The translations under genes were made by a program, and so were the position numbers. Of a DNA stretch of 43,362 bases, positions 19,101-26,571 are shown piece after piece. Source of the DNA: a bacterium (lineage in GTDB: Bacteria > Planctomycetota > UBA1135 > GCA-002686595); the NCBI GenBank assembly GCA_024226735.1, contig JAAELL010000030.1:1-43362 (forward strand), given 5' to 3'. Below the pieces are notes generated by a model that had not been told where the DNA came from, did no database searches, and saw nothing but the letters and a program-made list of their open reading frames with translations. Each line of letters begins with the position of its first letter. The first letter of the stretch is position 1.

Positions 19101-21069
19101 TGGCCCACTCGGCCGCTTGCTTCAGCGCCCCCCTCTGCAAGAGATCACGCGCAGCGCGGACGCCAAGCTCGATTGCGCGGTCCTCGTTCCTGGACCGAAG
19201 CGCATGCCGGACGACCTCGACCGCGGGACGTTCGGAGGGATGCGGCCACGCCAACCAAGCGCGGAACGCGCGGGCGTTGTCCTCCTTCAACACCTCGTCG
19301 CTCGCGTCCTCGATGAGACGCGCACGCAGGAGCTCGGTACTGATCGAGTACCAACGCCCGTGAGACCGCAGCTCGCTGGAGGCGAGTCCCGCGGCCACGA
19401 GTCGATGCAGGCTGTCCTGATCCATCGGCCCATGGACGACGTCTTCCAGCACGCGCCGCGGAGCGGGGCAGCCCAGCACAGCGAGTGCATCGAGGAGCAC
19501 GCGGTCCCGCGGGTCGAGCGCCTGAAGCCGGGCGCCCAGAAGCGCGGCGATGTCCGCGCCGCGCTCGGAATCACGTGGAGATCCCGCGACGCCCATCGCC
19601 ACGGCCAGCTCCGTCGCCAGCCGCGGGTCGCCCTGCGCGCAAGCCGCGACGTCGTGCGCTAGGCGCGCCCCCTCGGGGTTCACGAAGAGCAACGACCGCG
19701 CCAGCTCGTCAATCTCGTGGTCGTCGAGAGCCGTGAGCTCCGACCGCGTGACGGGACAGGCCGAGAAGACGGCATCGACGTCAGCCTCCGGCTCGGTCGT
19801 CGCGACGAACAGGACTCCTCGCTCCGACCGCGCACCGAGGAGATGACGCAGGAACGTCCGGCTCTCTTCGTCGGCGGCATCGACGTCGTCGACGAAGAGC
19901 ACGAGCGGCTGGGCGGCACCACGTTCGCGCACGCGCAGAGCCAGGTCGAGACAAGCACGCTCGGACATTTGCCCGCTCGGCCCCTGCGCCACGCCCGCGC
20001 GTGGCTCGCCCGTCACGCGCGCCGCCAGATCCGACACCCAGCGCGAGGGCTGGCTCGCTCGTCCACACCAGACGCACTCGGTGCGCAACCCCCACAACAC
20101 CGCGTCGCGCCGGAGCTCCTCGAGCAGCCGCGACTTGCCGAAGCCCGCGGGCCCTACCAGGTGCAAGACTTCGTCGGTGCCCCCTTTCAACAAGGACCGA
20201 TACTTCTCGCGCGCGAGACGCCTCTGGTCCCCCCGGCCGACGAAGCGCGGCGTGGCGGTCACCAGGCCGCCGAGGATCGTCCGCAGCGTTGAATCGGACT
20301 CGACGAGCTCGCACAGAGGCGCGAAGGCCGACCCGTAACCCAGATCCGGGTCGTCGTGAACGAGGTGATGGAGCACCTTGCGCAGGTCTGGATCCGGATC
20401 GATCCGAGCCCTCTCCAGCGCGAGCTCGAAGGATCGCCCCAGCGCGTGCAGGTCACTGACGAACGTCGAGGGCTCGCCCGCCAGGAGTGCCCGCGACATG
20501 AACGCGGGCGTCCCGCCACCGAGGCACGGGTCGGGGGCCGCGCCCACCTCGCGCGCGAGTCCGAAGTCCACGAGGCGCAGGACGGGCGTGCCGCTGGAGC
20601 CGCTCTCGGTGACGACGAGATTCTCGGACTTGACGTCGCCGTGAACGACACCGCGTTCGTGCAAGAACCCGAGCACGTTCAGCGCCTGGGCCAAGAGCGG
20701 CCGAGCCGCGTTCCGCCCCAGCTTGCGGAGCGTCGCTTCCAGGTCGGCCCCCTGCAGGTGCGACAGCAAGAGGAACGCTCGGCCCGTCGCATCGTCCCGG
20801 CCCAGGTCGAACGCCGCCGGAACCTGGGGATGAGCCACCCGTCCCAGGAGCTGAAATTCGTGGCGCAGAGCAAACGCTCCGAACGCAACGGTCGACGACT
20901 TCAGCGCGTACTCGGCACCATCGGCTCGGTCACGAACCAGGTCGACCTGGCCGTGTGCGCCCGAGCCCAGGCTGCGAACGAAGTCGAAGCGCCCGGTGCT
21001 CGAAGGAGGCAAGAGGATCGACGCACTCGCATCGGGCCGGGCCTCCGATTCCCCTCCGTTCGTGGTCAC
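16162..21069 (-). CDS. Ser/Thr kinase - AAA ATPase - TPR - GAF - histidine kinase hybrid
   Basis: A 1635-residue multidomain signalling protein. Residues 28-285 form a Ser/Thr kinase with the Gly loop GSGAHGQV, catalytic HGDVKSEN (HRD is HGD) and DFGLA. About 310-560 is an AAA/STAND-like ATPase with Walker A GPAGFGKS and Walker B LVLFVDDVD. A long TPR region follows. About 1200-1370 is a GAF domain. The C-terminus is a histidine kinase with phospho-His in GVAHDLNNHLM, an N-box NLILNACESMPEGG and G-boxes DEGSGID and GGKGLGLSI. GTG 21069 is chosen because it overlaps the upstream stop (GTGA), which suggests translational coupling. Downstream lies an out-of-frame receiver remnant. The signal sensed is unknown. 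Confidence 0.9.
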   Translation of the reverse strand: MTTNGGESEARPDASASILLPPSSTGRFDFVRSLGSGAHGQVDLVRDRADGAEYALKSSTVAFGAFALRHEFQLLGRVAHPQVPAAFDLGRDDATGRAFLLLSHLQGADLEATLRKLGRNAARPLLAQALNVLGFLHERGVVHGDVKSENLVVTESGSSGTPVLRLVDFGLAREVGAAPDPCLGGGTPAFMSRALLAGEPSTFVSDLHALGRSFELALERARIDPDPDLRKVLHHLVHDDPDLGYGSAFAPLCELVESDSTLRTILGGLVTATPRFVGRGDQRRLAREKYRSLLKGGTDEVLHLVGPAGFGKSRLLEELRRDAVLWGLRTECVWCGRASQPSRWVSDLAARVTGEPRAGVAQGPSGQMSERACLDLALRVRERGAAQPLVLFVDDVDAADEESRTFLRHLLGARSERGVLFVATTEPEADVDAVFSACPVTRSELTALDDHEIDELARSLLFVNPEGARLAHDVAACAQGDPRLATELAVAMGVAGSPRDSERGADIAALLGARLQALDPRDRVLLDALAVLGCPAPRRVLEDVVHGPMDQDSLHRLVAAGLASSELRSHGRWYSISTELLRARLIEDASDEVLKEDNARAFRAWLAWPHPSERPAVEVVRHALRSRNEDRAIELGVRAARDLLQRGALKQAAEWAKELLEASAHSEHASFGCELELILAEAELKLGRPERVEEVLSPRLERVDGAEHRASILRLLGSAREARGDLHVAREMLQQALSSCAVASDSDEVLRVRERLGAVHFRLGELETAHSVWSKGVAGAVRRAPSPAVADLLNNLGVGAARREDFTESARYHERALAARRELGDVDGEARSLHNLGSCALEQGDFKRGRQLTRQALALKRQVGSPQLVATSLGNLAILDARRGDYGDALRHTEESLSLRRRIGDRVGEGTQRLFLADLLLDKGECRSAARELAFCRELFESTGAIAAQRAALLSIEARSELVRGRVADAIESSSAALESLASQGNDKLAAGLYRTRGAARRAAGQHALGAQDLDEAIRASDRSGDPWEIAWSHLERARAFLGDDDTDGARQSVERSVALAAGRGCPLLSAETELIHAELVIDVDTDLGFERLEHLERAEYLAARTGVQATLLRAWTALVRYSVDHELHGRGELWAMRCLDLMERSIAELDGDDEREAFLAWGERRSCVALIALFFGAAAEQRGDGAGHHPHLERLRATRARASWRDARGLRAPRGVGVRSTSDRLLEISRAMKALRDPEELLPYLRDRLCEVFGAEHSDVVLVGRDGALQILGASGGGDMERVSQAILHRALRLRRPLLIRDVSLDPTLRERASVRRLGLFSVLCAPLIVNGRCIGALHFDHCNSPRPFSEEDLRVLELFSNHAAVALDNALLVADLERALEDRRAMEARLVTDERMRALGETAAGVAHDLNNHLMVILGSIGLMRSRGAELDRSDPLVSLRAGAEAASETVRHLLEFSGEPVSGHTTRVIDVRDSVRRTTEMMRRHPAWTADHRLVVELGASPRVDADVTQLSNVLLNLILNACESMPEGGVVRVRTLEEGGRTVIEVEDEGSGIDEEVRRRIFEPFFTSKPGGKGLGLSITWGIVRRMSGTVEAVNGADGGALFRVVLPAAAAGSRENREVATWAPAHRAGS

Positions 21070-21872
21070 GACCCTGGGCGTGGATGTGTTCCGTCCGAAT
21101 AGCCGCAATCGATCCCCAATACGAGCACCGACTTGGCCGCGTGGAGCCCGACGAGGGTGTTCTTCCATCCGCTCGCCAAGAGGTACGACCTGGGCGCGTG
21201 CAGCTCGCCCTCGATGCGATTGTCGCGGCCACCGACGATGACCTTTCCGTCGAGGGCAATGGTGGCCGTGCCGTGCGTGTAGGGCCGCATCCAATTCCCC
21301 GAACCGGCGATTCTCACGTCACCGGCAGCCGAAACGACCGTCCACCGCGACTCGTACCCGATCGCCTCGACCGGATGACCCAACAGGGCCTCGAGCTCGT
21401 CGATGCGCGCGTCGAACTGGGCGGCGTCGAGGGCGTAGACGACGGCCCGTAGCACCGTGTCCCCGACCAGGTCTTCGCCGTAGAGCTCGGTCACGACCCC
21501 CATGTGTCCGGTGACGGGCGGATCGTCGAGCCGCGGATCGAACCAGTCGACCTCCAGTCCCCCGACGACGCCCGCGTCGATGAGGGACGTGACCGTCAGT
21601 GGAGACGATTGGAGGAACGCGAAGACGCCCTTGCCGAGGCTGCGCAGCTCGCCCGACCGTGCTTCGTCCGCGTAGGCTTCGACAGCGATCAAGACCGGCA
21701 GCTCCGCGCGCTGGAACGCTGCGACGTCGCAGTTCAGGTCCTGCTCCGAGCCGAGGCTGGCCTGGAGGGATTTCTGGTTGAGCCAGGCCGATACGTGAAT
21801 CGACTCGCTGGGTGGGAGCGAAGGGGGGGGAACGCATGGGGCACTAGCCGCCAACAAAGAGATCAGTTCCAT
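21066..21872 (-). CDS. hypothetical secreted protein coupled to the hybrid kinase
   Basis: I do not recognise the family. The 268-residue protein has a weak signal-peptide-like start (MELISLLAASAPCV). It carries IAVEAYADEARSGELRSLGK, a Trp/Asp-rich GGLEVDWFDPRLDDPPV, and a C-terminal beta-rich part (GTATIALDGKVIVGGRDNRI). Its stop overlaps the GTG start of the kinase by the GTGA arrangement, so the two are probably made together; it might be a partner or sensor module. Its start lies 165 bp from the element at 22038. Function is undetermined. Confidence 0.6.
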   Translation of the reverse strand: MELISLLAASAPCVPPPSLPPSESIHVSAWLNQKSLQASLGSEQDLNCDVAAFQRAELPVLIAVEAYADEARSGELRSLGKGVFAFLQSSPLTVTSLIDAGVVGGLEVDWFDPRLDDPPVTGHMGVVTELYGEDLVGDTVLRAVVYALDAAQFDARIDELEALLGHPVEAIGYESRWTVVSAAGDVRIAGSGNWMRPYTHGTATIALDGKVIVGGRDNRIEGELHAPRSYLLASGWKNTLVGLHAAKSVLVLGIDCGYSDGTHPRPGS

Positions 21873-22037
21873 GGCCTACCGAGAGGCGAGCGACCGTAAC
21901 CGGCGGGAGACCGGGTTGCAGGTGTATGCGCCCAGGATAGCGATGGGACGGCCAAGTAGCCCACCCCGCCGCCCTTGGGGCAACCCCCATGAGTAGAATC
22001 CCGACTGGGAACTTGGTCCCGCAGGGCGCGAGCGACC

Positions 22038-22217
22038 TAATGGTGTGCCCGAAGTTCGTCACATATGTTCGGCCTCTTTCGCGCGGTGGCGGCGTTGCCC
22101 CAAGACAGTATCTATCCCTGGTGTGAGTAGCACAGAGGCTACGCACAGAACCCGGCGCCTTGCCCCCACACGAAAGCGGCTCGGACAAATGCGCCGAACT
22201 TTCGACTCACACCACTA
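22038..22217. mobile_element. 180-bp TA-flanked inverted-repeat element, diverged relative
   Basis: The left end reads TA-ATGGTGTG-CCCGAAGTTCG and the right end, reverse-complemented, TA-GTGGTGTGAGTCGAAAGTTCG. Both edges keep TA. Read from its right end, CAAGGCGC lies at offsets 56-63 and CAACGCCG at 121-128; both boxes occupy the same offsets in copy 1, so the elements are homologous despite low overall identity. An internal copy of the end motif (CTGGTGTGAGT) lies near 22119. It sits between two divergently transcribed genes and has no ORF. Confidence 0.75.
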
Positions 22218-22340
22218 GACAGGCCGGCGGGCACTCGAACTCGAGCGATTCGGCTCACCCCCTGCCACCGAACCGCACGGCCCGGCCCGAGCTGGGATCG
22301 CGCTCACGCACGGCCTGGGAATTGCGTACGGTGACGGCAG

Positions 22341-23474
22341 ATGAAGTTTGCCGCCGTCGAAGTCCTCCTTGTCGCCGTCGTGGGTCTGTTCGCAGCCTGT
22401 GGGCCGGTGTCGGTCACGGGCACGGGGCTGGTGGTCACCAATCCCACCGACCCCGCCCGGCCTTTCTTCCACGACCTCGGGACCGTCCGGCGCGGCGAGA
22501 AGCGCGAGCACACGTTCGAGCTCGAGAACCGCAGCTCCGAAGAGGTGACGATCCTGTCGGTCCAGGGCCGCTGCGCCTGCACCAAGGTGCGGGTGCTGCG
22601 CTGCTTTCCCGCCGGCGGGCCGCCCATCGATGCGAACTTCGAGGCGGACGAGGAGCTCCTGCGCGTCCCTCCGGGCACACGAGTCGAGATGACGATCCGG
22701 GTCGACACGACCAAGATCCGCGCCAACGTCGACAAGCTGGCGGTCATGCGCGCGCGCACCTCGAGCTCCAGGACGCCGTTCCTCGACTTCGAGCTGCACA
22801 TCAAGGGCGAGGCCCCGTTCCTGGTCGACCCGGACGAGATCCGCATCGGCAACATCCCGCGCAGCCACGGCGGCGCGGGCCAGGCGACGATCATGACGGG
22901 AGTCGTCGGCGGTCAGGCGATGATCGTCGACGTCATCGAGCACTCCGAGCGCGTCGAGCCGACGCTCGAGTACCTGTTCCTCAACGACGAGCACATCTGG
23001 ACCCTGACGGCGCGCATCACCGAGAACCAAGAGCTCGGGCCGATCCGCGAGGTCGTGACGCTCTCGACGACGGACGCGAACGGCCAGGGCAACGGCGGCC
23101 GGCTCGCGGTCGTCGTCTGGGCCAACGTCGTCGAGGACGTCGTCTTCGAGCCGCGGCGGCTGCAGTTCGCACCCATCGGGGCCGGCGAGGCGGGGACCGT
23201 GACGGGGCGCCTGCGCGCGCTCGTGCCGGGCATGTCGTTTCGGCTGCTGCGCGGCGAGGTCGAGGGCGAGGGCGAGGGCGATCTCGCCAAGCACTTCGAC
23301 GTGCGCTTCGAGTCGGTCATCCGCGGCGGTGGCGAGCGGAGCTTCGAATGGCGCGTGACCGTCGACGCGCGACCCGGCCTCCCCGCCGGTCGCTTCGACG
23401 GGATCCTGCGGCTGTTCACCGACGACGCGCAGCACCCGGAGATCCGCGTGTCCTTCTCCGGGGTCGTGCGCTGA
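22341..23474 (+). CDS. DUF1573-type lipoprotein
   Basis: The 377-residue protein has a lipoprotein signal with lipobox LFAAC, giving an acylated Cys at about residue 20. The N-terminal domain has the DUF1573 signature FHDLGTVRRGEKREHTFELE followed by CACTKV, where the paired Cys are typical. The rest consists of Ig-like or ASH-like beta domains with VDPDEIRIGNIPR and FEPRRLQFAPIGAG starts. Such proteins are abundant in planctomycetes and Bacteroidetes; the role is unknown but envelope-associated. The PAP2 gene follows directly. Confidence 0.8.
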   Translation: MKFAAVEVLLVAVVGLFAACGPVSVTGTGLVVTNPTDPARPFFHDLGTVRRGEKREHTFELENRSSEEVTILSVQGRCACTKVRVLRCFPAGGPPIDANFEADEELLRVPPGTRVEMTIRVDTTKIRANVDKLAVMRARTSSSRTPFLDFELHIKGEAPFLVDPDEIRIGNIPRSHGGAGQATIMTGVVGGQAMIVDVIEHSERVEPTLEYLFLNDEHIWTLTARITENQELGPIREVVTLSTTDANGQGNGGRLAVVVWANVVEDVVFEPRRLQFAPIGAGEAGTVTGRLRALVPGMSFRLLRGEVEGEGEGDLAKHFDVRFESVIRGGGERSFEWRVTVDARPGLPAGRFDGILRLFTDDAQHPEIRVSFSGVVR

Positions 23475-23512
23475 CCGAGCCGGCACTCCCCCCCCGGACC
23501 TTCCGTCAGAAC

Positions 23513-24103
23513 GTGCGCTTGCTCGTGCCCGTCGGGGCGATCCACATCGCGTGCTACCTGACGCTGAACCACGTCCAGCTCGTGCCGTCGCGACCACTGC
23601 CGCTCACGGCACTCGATGAAGTCATGCCGTTCTGGACCTGGACGACGTGGCCCTACCTGCTCCTCATCGGACCGGTGACGTGGGCCATCTGCCACGTGCG
23701 CGACGGTGACGTCTTCCGCCGCACGCTGCGCGCGTACGCGGTCGCGTTCATCCTGGCGTTTCCCTTCTACGTCGTGATGCCGACCCACTACCCGCGTCCA
23801 CCGGCGCCGAACGGCACCGGCATTTCGTCGGCGCTGTACCGGCTCTTGGTCCAGGTCGATACGCCCGAGTGCTGCTTCCCCTCGGGGCACGTGATCCTGC
23901 CGGTGCTCGCCGCGTGGGCGCTGTGCAGGGATGGGCGCAAGTTCGGGACACCGTTCGCGGTGCTGGTCGCGCTGATGTTGCCGTCGATTCTGACGACCAA
24001 GCAGCACTACGCGTGGGACGTCGCGGGGGGGCTCGTGTTGACGGCGATCGGGATCTGGGCGTCGCGGTTTCCCGTGGAGCGTGCGTTGCGGCTGACGGGG
24101 TAG
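23513..24103 (+). CDS. PAP2-family membrane phosphatase
   Basis: A multi-pass membrane protein with the C-terminal PAP2 signature: CCFPSGHVILPVLAAWAL gives the SGH motif, and KQHYAWDVAGG the catalytic His and Asp. MPTHYPRP lies at the first motif position. Family members remove phosphate from phosphatidate, undecaprenyl pyrophosphate or related lipids, or transfer inositol-phosphate groups. The start is uncertain: no ATG fits and the frame is open back into the DUF1573 gene. I use GTG 23513 (196 aa), which gives MRLLVPVGAIHIACYL; a start at about 23471, overlapping the upstream stop, is possible. Confidence 0.75.
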   Translation: MRLLVPVGAIHIACYLTLNHVQLVPSRPLPLTALDEVMPFWTWTTWPYLLLIGPVTWAICHVRDGDVFRRTLRAYAVAFILAFPFYVVMPTHYPRPPAPNGTGISSALYRLLVQVDTPECCFPSGHVILPVLAAWALCRDGRKFGTPFAVLVALMLPSILTTKQHYAWDVAGGLVLTAIGIWASRFPVERALRLTG

Positions 24104-24119
24104 CACCGAGCCCGCGGCA

Positions 24120-25340
24120 CTACCCTGTCAGACGTGCCGCGCGCTTCTTGCCGACCTGCACCAGCATTGGAGCTGTCGGCTTCGCGACGAGGTGCTTGGG
24201 ATCCTGGACCGCCTCACCGTCGAGCTTGACTCCGCCCTGCTGCACGGCGCGGCGCGCCTCGGAGGTGCTCTGGACCAGACCCATGTTCTTCAACAGGTTC
24301 CCGATCATCAGCTCGGCGCCCCACGTATCGTCCCACGCGACGACCGCTAGATCGTCCCGTAGCTTCTTGTCGCGCACCTCGTCGTCGAAGGCCTTGGCGG
24401 CGGCGCGCGCGGTGTCCGCGTCGTGGAAGAAGCTGGCGATCTCGAACGCGAGCCGCGCCTTCGCCTCGCGCGGGTGACCGGCGAGGAGCTGCGCGATCTC
24501 GTCCTCGGGCACACGGGTCAGCTGCGTGAACCAGATCGCCATCGCTTCGTCGTCGAGGCGCATCGTCTGGAACACCATGCTGCGCGCGGAGTCGGTCAGG
24601 CCGATCGCGTTCTCGTACGACTTGCTCATCTTGCGCCCGTCGAGGCCGTTGATCAGCGGCGTCGTGAAGACGACCTGACCGCGCTGGCCCTCCTCCTGGT
24701 CCTGGAGGCGGCGGCCGACGAGCAGGTTGAAGAGCTGGTCGGTGCCGCCGAGCTCGACGTCCGCGCGGATCTCGACCGAGTCCCAGCCCTGCATCAGCGG
24801 GTAGAGGAACTCGTTGATTCCGATGGGCTCGCCAGCCTTCAGCCGGTTCTGGAACGTGTCGCGTTCGATCATCTGCGCGACGGTCATCCGCGTCGTGAGC
24901 TGCAGCATGCCCTCGAAGCCGAACTTGTCGAACCACTCGGAGTTGCGCCGCACCTCGGTCCGCTCCATGTCGAGCACGCGCGCCGCCTGATCGGTGTAGG
25001 TGACGAGATTGGCCTCGACCTCCTCGCGCGTCAGCACCGGGCGCAGCTTGCTGCGTCCGCTGGGGTCGCCGACCATCGCGGTCGCGTCCCCGACGATCAA
25101 GACGATCTGGTGCCCGAGCTCCTGCAGGTCGCGCAGCTTGAGCAGCGGGATCGCATGGCCGACGTGCAGGTCGGGCGAGCTCGGGTCCATCCCGAACTTG
25201 ACGCGCAGCGGTACGCCGGTCTCCAAGCTGCGCGCGATCCGGGCGCGCAACTCCTTCTCCTCGATCAGATCGACGGTTCCGCGGCGGAAGACGGCGAGCT
25301 GCCCGTCGACGCGCGGATCGGTGCTCGTGGCTTCGCTCAC
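24120..25340 (-). CDS. tyrS: tyrosyl-tRNA synthetase
   Basis: The 406-residue class I synthetase charges tRNA-Tyr. It has the HIGH-type motif HVGHAIPLLKLRDLQELG, the tyrosine-pocket stretch GINEFLYPLMQGWDSVEI, LGGTDQLFNLLVGR and the KMSKS loop as KMSKSYENAI. A C-terminal S4 RNA-binding domain ends in VQVGKKRAARLTG. GTG 25340 is chosen because it overlaps the stop of the upstream lipoprotein (GTGA), giving MSEATSTDPRVDGQL; an ATG at 25451 would lie inside that gene. The HVGH form and length fit the TyrZ-like bacterial subgroup. Confidence 0.95.
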   Translation of the reverse strand: MSEATSTDPRVDGQLAVFRRGTVDLIEEKELRARIARSLETGVPLRVKFGMDPSSPDLHVGHAIPLLKLRDLQELGHQIVLIVGDATAMVGDPSGRSKLRPVLTREEVEANLVTYTDQAARVLDMERTEVRRNSEWFDKFGFEGMLQLTTRMTVAQMIERDTFQNRLKAGEPIGINEFLYPLMQGWDSVEIRADVELGGTDQLFNLLVGRRLQDQEEGQRGQVVFTTPLINGLDGRKMSKSYENAIGLTDSARSMVFQTMRLDDEAMAIWFTQLTRVPEDEIAQLLAGHPREAKARLAFEIASFFHDADTARAAAKAFDDEVRDKKLRDDLAVVAWDDTWGAELMIGNLLKNMGLVQSTSEARRAVQQGGVKLDGEAVQDPKHLVAKPTAPMLVQVGKKRAARLTG

Positions 25341-26431
25341 TCGTTCGCCCCCGTCGTGGTCCCGGCGGGCTGGCCGGGGAGGAGATCCCTGCTCGCCGCG
25401 GCCCCCTCGCCTGCGTCGAGCTCCGCCCAGCTCTGCAGCCACATCTTCCACGCGAGCGGATCGCCGCCCGGCGCGGCCGTGTGACCGAGCCAGCGCAAGC
25501 TGGGCACGAGCCGCCGCATCTGGTCGTCGGTGAAGGCGGCGGCGACCGGCGCGAGCAGCCGGAGCGCCTCGTCCTGCTCTTCGGCGGGAATGCGAACGGT
25601 GCGCTCGATGATCGGCGGGAGCGTGGGGCTCTCGCGCTGGACGTAGGCGACGAGCTCCTCGGGCGCCACCGGCGTACGTGGCAGGAACGGCGCGAGCTGG
25701 ACGTGCTCGGCGGACTTCACGCGCACGTGCATCGCGGGGTAGCTCTCGCCCTCGGCGAGCACCACGCCCGAACGCAGCTGCAGCGACCAGCTCGTGCGCG
25801 CGGCGAGCGCGCCGGGGCCGGACAGCATCGGGAAGGTGCCGAGCGGAAGCTCGAACGACCCGTTCGGATCGAGCGCGAGCTTCTCGACGTTGCGCACCGC
25901 CGTCTTGCGCACACTGCGCCCCTCCTGCCCGTTCGGCCCGATCGTGACGCGCTGCACGCGCAGCGTCGCCGGGCCCGGCCTCAGGGTCAGCGGCGCGGGG
26001 TGCGTCGTGGTCCCGCGCAGCACGATGCGCATCGTCGTGTCCGAATCCTTGACCCGCCGCGTGATCAGCTCCAGCTGGAGCGTGTCGACGAACGCCCGGC
26101 CGTCGAGCACCTTCTCGAACCCCTCCGCGAGGCGCTCGGCGTCCTCGGTCGTGCGCGGCGGCTGCTCGCCCTCGGCCGCGTCGCGGATCGCCTGCGTCTC
26201 GCGCGCCCGGTCGGCGTCGATGCGGGCGCGCAGCTGGGTGAGGATGCGGCGCGCCGTGACATCCTCGCGCTCGTCGACCGCGTCCTTGAGCGCGAGGAAT
26301 GCGGGCTGGTAATGCGGCGCGACGCCCGCGATGCCAGTGATGCGCGGCTGGGAGTAGGAGGGCGTCGACGTGCTGGCGCAGGCGGCCGCGAGGGCCGCCA
26401 CGACGATCAAGGTCAGGCAGGGGAATCGCAT
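25337..26431 (-). CDS. hypothetical lipoprotein upstream of tyrS
   Basis: The 364-residue protein has a lipoprotein signal ending LAAACAS, so a lipid-anchored envelope protein is likely. A charged helical segment (DEREDVTARRILTQLRARID) precedes a beta-rich middle and a C-terminal helical part with LLAPVAAAFTDDQM and LRWLGHTAAPGGDP. I do not recognise a family. It overlaps the tyrS start by 4 bp, so it is co-translated with it; the rpsA terminator lies 86 bp upstream. Confidence 0.65.
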   Translation of the reverse strand: MRFPCLTLIVVAALAAACASTSTPSYSQPRITGIAGVAPHYQPAFLALKDAVDEREDVTARRILTQLRARIDADRARETQAIRDAAEGEQPPRTTEDAERLAEGFEKVLDGRAFVDTLQLELITRRVKDSDTTMRIVLRGTTTHPAPLTLRPGPATLRVQRVTIGPNGQEGRSVRKTAVRNVEKLALDPNGSFELPLGTFPMLSGPGALAARTSWSLQLRSGVVLAEGESYPAMHVRVKSAEHVQLAPFLPRTPVAPEELVAYVQRESPTLPPIIERTVRIPAEEQDEALRLLAPVAAAFTDDQMRRLVPSLRWLGHTAAPGGDPLAWKMWLQSWAELDAGEGAAASRDLLPGQPAGTTTGANE

Positions 26432-26517
26432 GGGGATGTCCTTCTCGGGGGGACGAGGGTATCCCCCCCAGGGCGATCCGAAACGGGAAAAACGCCTGGC
26501 GAGTGCAGACGCAAGAA

Positions 26518-26549
26518 GAGCGCGGGAGGGTCTGGCCCCTCCCGCGCTC
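26518..26549 (-). terminator. intrinsic terminator of rpsA
   Basis: A 13-bp perfect stem (GAGCGCGGGAGGG / CCCTCCCGCGCTC) with a 6-nt loop lies 22 nt past the rpsA stop. On the minus strand TTCTTGCG follows, a weak T-rich tail. This is the clearest terminator in the window. Confidence 0.8.
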
Positions 26550-26571
26550 GTAGTCCTTGGCGACGGTGCCG

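Noticed and set aside
22160..23460. Long upstream open frame joined to the PAP2 gene
   Set aside because: It overlaps the whole DUF1573 gene, is Arg/Pro-rich and has no recognisable domain; only the part after about 23470 is real.
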